Assembly: GCA_023453335.1 (NCBI GenBank)
Contig: JAEXTU010000457.1
Location: forward strand, 1 to 10,406
Length of the DNA stretch: 10,406 nt
Reading direction: 5' to 3'
From: Pseudomonadota bacterium
GTDB lineage: Bacteria > Desulfobacterota > Desulfovibrionia > Desulfovibrionales > Desulfovibrionaceae
Of this stretch, positions 1 through 6,064 are shown in pieces (position 1 is the stretch's first letter; the number at the start of each line of letters is the position of its first letter). The translations under genes were made by a program, and so were the position numbers. A model generated the notes under the pieces. The model ran no database searches, was not told the origin of the DNA, and saw nothing but the letters and a program-made list of their open reading frames with translations.

Positions 1-1541
1 CGGGCCGCCTCCCGGGCCAGCTTTGCCCGGGTGCCAGCGTTGTCCACCACCCGGGAGCAGGCCGCCAGCTTCTTGGCCGCGGGCCACTGCCAGGAGTCCA
101 GGAGGGCGGCCAGGTCCGCGGAAACCCCCCGGGCGGCCAGGCGGGCGTAGCGCGCCTCTTCCGGGCAGGCCACGCCCACGATGGCGTCGGCCAGACGATC
201 GGGGGCCTCGCCGGGAGCCCAGCCGGCTTCAAGAAACAGGGGAATCTCGGCCGCGGCCATCCGGGCGCGGGCGTGCGCCTGCCAGAAGGCCTCCAGCTCG
301 TGCCGCACCAGGGGATGGATGAGGTGCTCCACCTCCCGGCGCAGCCCGTCGGAATCGCGCATGCGGGCCAGCAGGGCGCGGCGGTCCACCGGCGCTCCGT
401 CCGGGGCCAGGTCCGCGCCGTAGCGGCGGCGCAGCAGCTCCCAGCCCGCGGCCCCGGGCGCGTAGAGCGCCTCCACCGCGGCGTCGGCCGAGAAGCCGGG
501 GACCCCGGCCGCGGCCCAGTCCGCCAGCAGGCTGGACTTGCCGCACCCGGCCAGGCCGGTGACCACCACCCGCTGCACCGAGCGGGCCAGGGCCAGGAGC
601 AGGGCCAGGATGTCGCGGGGCGGCGGGGCCTGGAACACCAGGCGCTCGCCGGACCGGGGATGATCGAAGGCCAGCCGCCAGGCGTGCAGCATCTGGCGGC
701 GGAACAGGCGGGGAGGCACGGGCGGGTTCTGCCGCCAGGCCGCGTGGGCCAGGGGGCCGTAGACCCGGTCCCCGCAGATGGGGTGCCCGGCGTGGGCCAG
801 GTGCACCCGGATCTGGTGGGTGCGGCCGGTGTAGATGCGCACGGCCAGAAGCGCGGCCCGGCCCCGGGGGTCGGCCCACAACATGCGCCAGGCCGAGCGC
901 GCCGGCCGGCCGCCCTTGTCGGCCACGGCCATGCGGGTGGGGTTCTTGGGGTCGCGGCCGATGGGCGCGTCGCACAGGCCCGAGGGGAAGGGGGGCACGC
1001 CGTGCACCACGGCCAGGTACTCCTTGGCCACCTCCCGCTCGGCAAAGGCCCCGGCCAGGGCCAGGCGGCTGGCCTCGGACAGGGCCAGGACCAGGAGGCC
1101 CGAGGTGTCCTTGTCCAGGCGGTGCACCACCCCGGGCCGCTCGCCCGTGAGTTCGGCCAGTTGGGGATAGGCGGCCAGGGCGCGGGCCACCAGGGTGCCG
1201 TGCTTCTCCCCGGGCGCGGGGTGCACGGTGAGCCCGGCGGGCTTGCGCAGCACCAGGAACTGCGGGTCCTCGTGCACCACGTCGAGCGCGCCCGCCTCCG
1301 GGGCCAAGGCCGCGGCCGGGGTCTCCATCTCCAGGGAAATCTCATCGCCCGCGACCAGGCGCAGGCCGGCTTTGGCAGCGGCGCGGCCGTTGACCAGGGC
1401 CTTGCCGGCCTTGATCCACTCCTGGACGCGGGCGCGGGACACCCCCTCCCCGGCCAGGCGGTGCAGCACCACGTCCAGGCGCTGCCCGGCGTCGTCCGGC
1501 TCCGCCACGGCGCGCAGGGTGAAATCGGGTTCGGTGCTCAC
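1..1541 (-). CDS. coaE: RluA-family pseudouridine synthase fused to dephospho-CoA kinase (partial, C-terminus off the window)
   Basis: At least 513 residues; the 3' end lies beyond base 1. Residues about 17-75 form an S4-like RNA-binding domain. Residues 85-305 are an RluC/RluD-type catalytic domain with the HRLDKDTSG motif at 140-148 (catalytic Asp143) and TGRTHQIRVHL at 238-248. Residues from about 323 are a CoaE kinase: P-loop TGLAGCGKSS at 328-337, a PVDRRAL motif, IHPLV, EIPLFLEAGW, and a C-terminal VVDNAG. By family knowledge the first half isomerises uridines in large-subunit rRNA and the second phosphorylates dephospho-CoA in the last step of CoA synthesis. The usual CoaE DxD motif reads S-A-D, so its first Asp is lost while the second, more critical one stays. 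The GTG start overlaps the stop of the upstream gene by four bases (GTGA), implying translational coupling. Both domain assignments are secure; which uridine is modified is not. Confidence 0.92.
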   Translation of the reverse strand, partial: MSTEPDFTLRAVAEPDDAGQRLDVVLHRLAGEGVSRARVQEWIKAGKALVNGRAAAKAGLRLVAGDEISLEMETPAAALAPEAGALDVVHEDPQFLVLRKPAGLTVHPAPGEKHGTLVARALAAYPQLAELTGERPGVVHRLDKDTSGLLVLALSEASRLALAGAFAEREVAKEYLAVVHGVPPFPSGLCDAPIGRDPKNPTRMAVADKGGRPARSAWRMLWADPRGRAALLAVRIYTGRTHQIRVHLAHAGHPICGDRVYGPLAHAAWRQNPPVPPRLFRRQMLHAWRLAFDHPRSGERLVFQAPPPRDILALLLALARSVQRVVVTGLAGCGKSSLLADWAAAGVPGFSADAAVEALYAPGAAGWELLRRRYGADLAPDGAPVDRRALLARMRDSDGLRREVEHLIHPLVRHELEAFWQAHARARMAAAEIPLFLEAGWAPGEAPDRLADAIVGVACPEEARYARLAARGVSADLAALLDSWQWPAAKKLAACSRVVDNAGTRAKLAREAA

Positions 1542-2323
1542 AGCAGGTACGACTTGGCCACCCGGTAGAGGTCCTCGTAGGGCAGCTCGCGGCGCAGGGC
1601 CAGGGCCATCTGGGTGGCCATGTCCATCTTGAGGCGGGCCTCCTCCACCATCTCGCCGGACTGGAACTCCACCCGGCGCTTGACGTAGGGCGGCTCGAAC
1701 CCGTCCACCACCAGGGACAGCGACTCGCGGAAGAACCGGCCCCCGGCCTGCACGAAGATGGGGATGGCGTGCTTGCCCTCGCGCCGCGCCCAGTAGGCCA
1801 GGAAGAGCAGCTTGACCATGAGCCGGTCCGCGCCGTCGCGGTGGTCCACCCGGCCCAGGATGCCGGCGGCGGTCTCGGGCTTGTTCTCGGCGATGGCGGT
1901 CTGGGCGGCCTTGACCGTGTCCACCGCCATCTGGGTGGCCTTGGCCTCGGTCAGCGGCGGCGAGGCGAAATGGGTGAGCATGGTCACCAGGAGCTGGCGC
2001 GGGTTCTCGCCCGCGGCGATGGAGAGCAGGGCGTCGCGCATGAGGTCGAACTTGAGGCGCAGGTCGCGCAGCACGGTGTCGCGCTTGGCCCCGGCCAGGG
2101 TGAGGAACTGGCCGTCCTCGAAGGACGCGGCGCAGATGTCCAGGAGGTGGCGCACAAAGGGTTCCGAGGTGCGCTCGGCCTCCTCGGGCAGGGAGCGGAG
2201 CAGGACCTTGCGGCTCACCTTCTCGCCCAGCAGCTTGCGCAGCGAGAGCCAGTAGGCGGCCAGGCCCTCCAGGGGCATTTCCAGGATGTCCAGTTCGCGC
2301 GGGGGAGTGTCGTTGTTGCCCAT
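1538..2323 (-). CDS. Conserved-looking protein of unknown function, 261 aa
   Basis: I do not recognise this protein. It is a soluble, mostly helical-looking chain of 261 residues with no signal peptide, membrane segment or catalytic motif I can name. It begins MGNND, is rich in charged and Leu/Ala residues, and ends in YRVAKSYLL. The ATG is chosen because GGAGG sits five bases upstream and because the open frame above it runs antisense-like through the HD gene in another frame. It lies 56 bases after the HD gene and overlaps the GTG of the RluA-CoaE fusion by four bases, so it is very likely co-transcribed and translationally coupled to that fusion. Codon use (strong G/C at third positions) matches its neighbours, so it looks native and expressed. 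Existence as a gene is fairly sure; function is open. Confidence 0.8.
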   Translation of the reverse strand: MGNNDTPPRELDILEMPLEGLAAYWLSLRKLLGEKVSRKVLLRSLPEEAERTSEPFVRHLLDICAASFEDGQFLTLAGAKRDTVLRDLRLKFDLMRDALLSIAAGENPRQLLVTMLTHFASPPLTEAKATQMAVDTVKAAQTAIAENKPETAAGILGRVDHRDGADRLMVKLLFLAYWARREGKHAIPIFVQAGGRFFRESLSLVVDGFEPPYVKRRVEFQSGEMVEEARLKMDMATQMALALRRELPYEDLYRVAKSYLL

Positions 2324-2379
2324 GCGGCCTCCGGTTCGCGGGACTGTAACCGTTTCCCGGGCCGGGAGGCAAGGCAGGC

Positions 2380-3156
2380 CTAGTCCCGGCCCAAATCGGC
2401 CAGGGCCTGCGCGCCCAGGGCGGCCATTTCCGGGGCGTCCGGGAGCATGGCCAGGAGCCGCTGCACCAGGCCGCTGGCCAGGAGGATGCGCCGGCTGGCC
2501 GGGAAGTTCAGGTCGTAGACCCAGGACAGGAGCAGGAGCTTGAAGTCGTTGACGTAGACCATCCGGGCGTACTCGGCCAGGCGGCGCTCCCGCACCGCCG
2601 CGGCCACGGCCTCGCTCCAGGCCCCGGGCTCGTCGGCGAGGCCCAGGGTCACCACCGGGTTGAGCGCGCGGCCCGGGGCGAAATGGGCGGTCATGACCCG
2701 GAAGATGTCCAGCTTGTCCGCGTCGCGCACCACCCGGGCGGCCAGCAGGTGGTCCGCGGGCACGCCCCGGGGCAGGCGGAAGCGGTTGTGCAGCACCACC
2801 GCGGCGCGCACCAAGCCGCGCACCCGGGGCGTCTCCCCGTCCAGGGCCGGGGTGCTGCCCAGCAGCCGGCAGCCCAGGCGGCCGTGGATCACCGAGGCGC
2901 GGTCGTCGAAGGTGCGCCAGTCGCGGTACTGCTCGAAGCGGCCCAGGTCGGGCAGCAGCCCGGCCAGGCGGCAGGCCCGGTCCAGGTCCGGGGGCAGGGC
3001 CAGGGAGTCGGCCACCGCGGCGGCGTGGGCCGCCACCCGCAGGGAGTGCTCCTGCTTGATGGCGATGTTCTCGTCGAACGCCGCGTCGCCGGTCAGGAAA
3101 CCCTGCACGTAGCGGGCGAAGAAGTCCCGGGCGCGGGAGAGGTCGGGCGCGGTCAC
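2380..3156 (-). CDS. HD-domain protein with HD doublet altered to PD
   Basis: This 258-residue protein matches the layout of HD-superfamily metal-dependent phosphohydrolases: His37 in KQEHSLRV, the region LAGLLPDLGRFEQY at 64-77, a THFDD-like WRTFDDR at 80-86, His91 in IHGRLG, His123 in VLHNRF, and Asp147 in RDADKLD. In family members the third motif normally reads LLHDIGRF. Here the histidine is Pro69 (codon CCC instead of CAC/CAT), while Asp70 and the other likely ligands remain. Activity is therefore uncertain: it may be impaired, metal-light or a binding protein. HD proteins of this type hydrolyse nucleotides or phosphoesters, but the substrate here is unknown. The GTG start overlaps the stop of the upstream membrane-protein gene by four bases (GTGA). 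The stop is TAG. Confidence 0.85.
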   Translation of the reverse strand: MTAPDLSRARDFFARYVQGFLTGDAAFDENIAIKQEHSLRVAAHAAAVADSLALPPDLDRACRLAGLLPDLGRFEQYRDWRTFDDRASVIHGRLGCRLLGSTPALDGETPRVRGLVRAAVVLHNRFRLPRGVPADHLLAARVVRDADKLDIFRVMTAHFAPGRALNPVVTLGLADEPGAWSEAVAAAVRERRLAEYARMVYVNDFKLLLLSWVYDLNFPASRRILLASGLVQRLLAMLPDAPEMAALGAQALADLGRD

Positions 3157-3497
3157 GGCCGGGGCGTACCCTCGTTGTCACCTTCCTCGCGTATGCGCTT
3201 GGACTCGGCCAGGTACTCCTCCATGCTGATCTCGCCGCGCTTGGCGCGCCGGCGCAGCTCCTTGAGGCGGGCCTGGCGCGCTTTGCGCGGGGCGATGTGG
3301 CCGGTGCCGAACTCCGCGGGCCGCAGCCGGCCGCCCGGGCCGAAGAGCCAGCGCAGCAAATAGGCGATGGCCGCGAACAGCGCGATCACGAAGAGCATGC
3401 GGCCCAGGGCGGGCAGCACGGTTTCGCCGTAGCCGCCGAAGGGCCAGAGGGCCCAGGACCCGGCGGAAGCCTCGGGAAGGGGAAGTCGGTTGAACAT
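3153..3497 (-). CDS. Small single-pass membrane protein with SHOCT-like C-terminus
   Basis: A 114-residue protein and first gene of the leftward operon. One hydrophobic helix spans about residues 27-48 (VLPALGRMLFVIALFAAIAY region), followed by an Arg-rich basic stretch. The C-terminal segment at about 76-103 (LKELRRRAKRGEISMEEYLAESKRI) resembles the SHOCT motif, a short helical tail found on many bacterial membrane and envelope-stress proteins and thought to mediate oligomerisation. The positive-inside rule suggests a cytoplasmic C-terminus. The ATG has GGAGA five bases upstream. The TGA overlaps the GTG of the HD gene, so the two are probably coupled, and the pair may act together at the membrane. 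The function is not known, and the SHOCT assignment is by eye. Confidence 0.7.
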   Translation of the reverse strand: MFNRLPLPEASAGSWALWPFGGYGETVLPALGRMLFVIALFAAIAYLLRWLFGPGGRLRPAEFGTGHIAPRKARQARLKELRRRAKRGEISMEEYLAESKRIREEGDNEGTPRP

Positions 3498-3577
3498 GGC
3501 GGTCTCCGGGCGCAGGCATATCCCCTTGCGCCGCCCGGGGCAACTCCCGGCCGGGGGAGCGCCGCGGGCAACCCGGC

Positions 3578-3607
3578 AGTATACGCCTGCTCGGAACGGA
3601 TTGCCAG
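3578..3607 (-). promoter_or_regulatory. Candidate sigma70-type promoter for the leftward operon
   Basis: On the minus strand, CTGGCA (plus 3602-3607) and TATACT (plus 3578-3583) are separated by 18 bases. The -10 matches the consensus at five of six positions and stands out in a very GC-rich region. It would start transcription near 3571, giving a leader of about 73 bases before the ATG at 3497. Its -35 box overlaps that of the divergent promoter. Confidence 0.5.
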
Positions 3608-3629
3608 TCCTGCAAAAAAAGTTTACGAA
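3601..3629 (+). promoter_or_regulatory. Candidate sigma70-type promoter for the receiver gene
   Basis: TTGCCA (3601-3606, five of six consensus matches) and TACGAA (3624-3629, three of six) are separated by 17 bases. The spacer holds a run of seven A residues (3614-3620), unusual for this sequence. The predicted start would lie about 30 bases before the ATG at 3666, a sensible leader length. Confidence 0.5.
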
Positions 3630-3665
3630 CCGCCTTGTTGGGAACCTTACGGGGGGGGTGAGACC

Positions 3666-4079
3666 ATGCGCGTGCTCATTGTTGACGACGACTTCGACAG
3701 CCGGCGTCTCCTGCAGAAGATCATCTACCCGTACGGCTACTGCGACGTGGCCGTGGACGGCGAGGAGGCGGTGGAGGCCTTCCGCCGCGCCCTGCGCGAC
3801 GGCGAGCCCTACGACCTCATCTGCCTGGACATCATGATGCCCAACATGGACGGGCAGCAGGCCCTGCGCGAGATCCGCGACATCGAGAAGGAGGAGGGCG
3901 TGGCCAAGGACAAGGCGGTGAAGGTCATCATGGTCTCCGCCCTGGACGACTCCAAGGAACTGCACGACGCCTTCTTCCTGGGCGAGGCCACCTCCTACCT
4001 GGTCAAGCCCATCCGCAAGCAGACCCTGCTGGAGGAGATGAAGAACCTGGGCCTCAACGTGACCGAGAAGGTCCAGTAG
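3666..4079 (+). CDS. Stand-alone CheY-like response regulator receiver
   Basis: A 137-residue protein made only of a receiver domain. The acidic pocket is Asp7-Asp9 (IVDDDFDSR), the phospho-acceptor is Asp55 in [10 protein letters not shown], the switch Ser is Ser91 (VSALDD), the switch aromatic is Tyr111, and the conserved Lys is Lys114 in YLVKPI. There is no DNA-binding or enzymatic output domain, so it probably acts by protein contact after phosphorylation by a histidine kinase encoded elsewhere. The ATG follows GGGGTGAG with four to five bases of spacing. An eight-G run (3651-3658) lies just upstream. The gene stands alone between a divergent promoter region and an intrinsic terminator, so it is likely a single-gene unit. 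The partner kinase and the output cannot be read from the window. Confidence 0.93.
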   Translation: MRVLIVDDDFDSRRLLQKIIYPYGYCDVAVDGEEAVEAFRRALRDGEPYDLICLDIMMPNMDGQQALREIRDIEKEEGVAKDKAVKVIMVSALDDSKELHDAFFLGEATSYLVKPIRKQTLLEEMKNLGLNVTEKVQ

Positions 4080-4101
4080 CGGCCCGCGACGAAAGCGATA
4101 C

Positions 4102-4137
4102 AGGCCGCTCTCCCGCGCCACGGGGGGGCGGCCTTTT
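4102..4137 (+). terminator. Intrinsic terminator after the receiver gene
   Basis: AGGCCGC (4102-4108) pairs perfectly with GCGGCCT (4128-4134). An inner CCCG/CGGG pairing (4112-4115 with 4121-4124) extends the hairpin, and the right arm runs into TTTT (4134-4137). It lies 23 bases after the TAG of the receiver gene and separates it from the gcv operon. Confidence 0.8.
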
Positions 4138-4167
4138 GCTTGGCCCGCCGCGGCTCCGGCCGCGGCC

Positions 4168-4196
4168 TTGCCCTTGCCCGGGCAACGCGCTATGTC
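4168..4196 (+). promoter_or_regulatory. Weak candidate promoter for the gcv operon
   Basis: TTGCCC (4168-4173) and TATGTC (4191-4196) are separated by 17 bases. The -35 matches the consensus at four of six positions and the -10 at three of six. It lies between the receiver's terminator and gcvH, where an operon promoter is expected. I see no glycine riboswitch core in the 188 bases between the receiver gene and gcvH. Confidence 0.35.
4174..4185. promoter_or_regulatory. 12-bp perfect palindrome, possible operator
   Basis: TTGCCCGGGCAA reads the same on both strands and falls inside the spacer of the candidate gcv promoter, a typical position for a repressor site. Part of it may reflect base composition, and no regulator is identified. 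Confidence 0.25.
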
Positions 4197-4255
4197 CGGC
4201 TTTTCGCCACCATCCGCAGCCCCGGGCCGACCCCGGCGCGCGGTCTGAATTCCCC

Positions 4256-4262
4256 AAGGAGG
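4256..4262 (+). promoter_or_regulatory. Ribosome binding site that fixes the gcvH GTG start
   Basis: AAGGAGG is followed after five bases by GTG at 4268. There is no ATG at the right distance in frame, so this site decides the non-ATG start. Confidence 0.85.
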
Positions 4263-4267
4263 ACGCC

Positions 4268-4648
4268 GTGATACCCAAGGACCTGCTGTATACCCGCTCC
4301 CACGAATGGACCCGCCTCGACAACGGCATTGCCGTGGTGGGCATCACCCATTTCGCCCAGGAACAGCTGGGCGACCTGACCTACGTGGAGCTGCCCGAGG
4401 CCGGGGCCACCGTGTCCGCCGGCGCCGAGATGGGCTCGGTGGAGTCGGTGAAGGCCGCCAGCGAGATCTACTCCCCGGTCTCCGGCGAGGTGGTGGAGGT
4501 CAACGCCGAGTTGGCCACCGCGCCCGAGCTGGTCAACCAGGAGCCCTACGGCGCGGGCTGGTTCATCAAGGTTAAGCTCTCGGACAAGCCCGCCGGCCTG
4601 CTCTCGCCCGAGGCGTACGCCGAGATCGTGGCCAGCGAACAGCATTAA
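4268..4648 (+). CDS. gcvH: Glycine cleavage system H protein (lipoyl carrier)
   Basis: This 126-residue protein has the usual GcvH length. It starts (GTG)[13 protein letters not shown], the standard N-terminal signature, and carries the lipoylation site Lys62 in the motif [15 protein letters not shown], followed by the [11 protein letters not shown] segment near 107. By family knowledge it carries the aminomethyl group between the P, T and L proteins on a lipoyl-lysine arm in the cytoplasm. It is the first gene of the gcv operon, with gcvPA starting 84 bases downstream. That gap is rich in short GC inverted repeats but has no T-run, so it does not look like a terminator. Identification is secure. 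Confidence 0.97.
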   Translation: MIPKDLLYTRSHEWTRLDNGIAVVGITHFAQEQLGDLTYVELPEAGATVSAGAEMGSVESVKAASEIYSPVSGEVVEVNAELATAPELVNQEPYGAGWFIKVKLSDKPAGLLSPEAYAEIVASEQH

Positions 4649-4732
4649 TCCCCGGCCAGGCCGGAACCGGGCCGGGGGGCGTCTGCCCGCCCGGCCCTGC
4701 GGGCGTCCTTCGCCCGGCAACAAGGAGTTCCC

Positions 4733-6064
4733 ATGCCCTACGTCCCCCACCCCCCGGAAGAGGTCTCCGCCATGCTGGCCGTGCTCGGCGCGGCGTCGGT
4801 GGAGGAGCTCTTCGCGGACATCCCGGCGTCGCTCCGGCCCCGGAGCTTCAATCTCCCGCCCGGCCTGCCCGAGATGGAGGTCCTCGCCCGCCTGGAGGCC
4901 CTGGCCGCCAAGAACCGCACCGACCTGGTGAGCTTCCTGGGCGCGGGCTTCTACGACCACTTCATCCCCGCGGCGGTGGACGCGCTCACCATGCGCGGCG
5001 AGTTCTACACCGCGTACACGCCCTACCAGCCCGAGGCCTCCCAGGGCACGCTCCAGGCCATCTTCGAGTACCAGACCGCGGTGTGCCGGCTCTTCGGCAT
5101 GGAGGCGGCCAACGCCTCGGCCTACGACGGCGGCTCGGCCATCTACGAGGCCATGATGATGGGCGTGCGCAAGACCCGCCGCACCCGGCTGGTCATCTGC
5201 GAGACCGTGAACCCCATCTACCGGACCATGCTCGACTCCTACACCCTGAACCTGAAGCTCGAACTGGTCACGGTGCCGCACAAGAACGGCGCGCCGGACC
5301 TGGACGCCCTGGCCGTGGCGGTCAACGACCGCACCGCCGCGGTGGTGGTCCAGAACCCGGACTTCTTCGGCGGGGTGCACGACTTCAGCGAGCTGTTCGC
5401 CCACGCCAAGAGCCGCGGCGCAGTGGCGGTCATGAGCGCCTACCCGGTCATGGCCGCGGTGCTCAAGACCCCCGGGGCCATGGGTGCGGACGTGTGCGTG
5501 GCCGAGGGCCAGAGCCTGGGCCTGCCCCTCTCCTTCGGCGGCCCCTACCTGGGCATCATGACCTGCACCCTGGACATGATCCGCCAGCTGCCCGGCCGCA
5601 TCGTGGGCCAGACCCTGGACCTGCAGGGCCGCACCGGCTACGTGCTCACCCTGCAGGCCCGGGAGCAGCACATCCGGCGTGAGAAGGCCACCTCCAACAT
5701 CTGCTCCAACCAGGCCCTGTGCGCCCTGCGCGCGCTGATCCACCTCTCCCTGCTGGGCCCCGAGGGCCTGGCCCGCACCGCCACCCTGGGCATGGAGCGC
5801 GCCCACCAGGCCGCGGCCAGGCTCTGCGCCCTGCCCGGGGTCAGCCGCCTGGGCGACGGCCCCTTCGGCAACGAGTTCGCGGTGCGCCTGCCCATCTCGG
5901 CCTACGAGGCCATCGACAAGCTCACCGCCCGGGGCTTCGTGCCCGGCTTCCCCCTGGGCCGCTACTACGCCGGCCTGGAGAACTGCCTGCTGGTCGCCTG
6001 CACCGAGAAGCACTCGGCCGCCGACGTGGGCATTCTCGCCGAACTGCTGGGAGGTGTCCTGTGA
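4733..6064 (+). CDS. gcvPA: Glycine dehydrogenase (decarboxylating) subunit 1
   Basis: A 443-residue protein, normal for the N-terminal half of P-protein in organisms with a two-subunit enzyme. Visible family motifs include FLGAGFYDHFIPAAVD (about 64-79), YTPYQPEASQGTLQ, ASAYDGGSAIYEAM, QNPDFFG, GLPLSFGGPYLG and REKATSNICSNQAL. With GcvPB it forms the PLP-dependent decarboxylase that removes CO2 from glycine and loads the remainder on lipoyl-GcvH. The PLP lysine is in the partner subunit. The ATG follows AAGGAG with good spacing. The TGA overlaps the GTG of gcvPB by four bases, which fits equimolar production of the two subunits. Confidence 0.97.
   Translation: MPYVPHPPEEVSAMLAVLGAASVEELFADIPASLRPRSFNLPPGLPEMEVLARLEALAAKNRTDLVSFLGAGFYDHFIPAAVDALTMRGEFYTAYTPYQPEASQGTLQAIFEYQTAVCRLFGMEAANASAYDGGSAIYEAMMMGVRKTRRTRLVICETVNPIYRTMLDSYTLNLKLELVTVPHKNGAPDLDALAVAVNDRTAAVVVQNPDFFGGVHDFSELFAHAKSRGAVAVMSAYPVMAAVLKTPGAMGADVCVAEGQSLGLPLSFGGPYLGIMTCTLDMIRQLPGRIVGQTLDLQGRTGYVLTLQAREQHIRREKATSNICSNQALCALRALIHLSLLGPEGLARTATLGMERAHQAAARLCALPGVSRLGDGPFGNEFAVRLPISAYEAIDKLTARGFVPGFPLGRYYAGLENCLLVACTEKHSAADVGILAELLGGVL

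Noticed and set aside
273..1568. Plus-strand open frame of 431 codons opposite the RluA-CoaE fusion
   Set aside because: It is compositionally biased and has no recognisable motifs, while the minus strand encodes clear RluA and CoaE motifs throughout.
2324..2379. Terminator between the HD gene and the 261-residue protein
   Set aside because: The CCCGG/CCGGG sequence is a compact near-palindrome with no room for a loop and no T-run on the minus strand.
2324..3181. Upstream extension of the 261-residue protein's frame through the HD gene
   Set aside because: The extension is the shifted-frame shadow of the HD-domain gene. GGAGG before the ATG at 2323 gives a proper start.
3537..3576. Direct repeat GGGCAAC(T)CCCGG / GGGCAACCCGG in the leader of the leftward operon
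   Set aside because: The two short copies are imperfect and lie in highly GC-biased sequence. There is not enough to claim an operator.
4080..4267. Glycine riboswitch upstream of gcvH
   Set aside because: I looked for the conserved glycine aptamer core and its paired stems and saw only the receiver's terminator, a promoter-like pair and a palindrome.
4649..4732. Terminator or attenuator between gcvH and gcvPA
   Set aside because: There are GC-rich inverted repeats (such as GCCCGC with GCGGGC), but no T-run follows and the next gene continues the same pathway.
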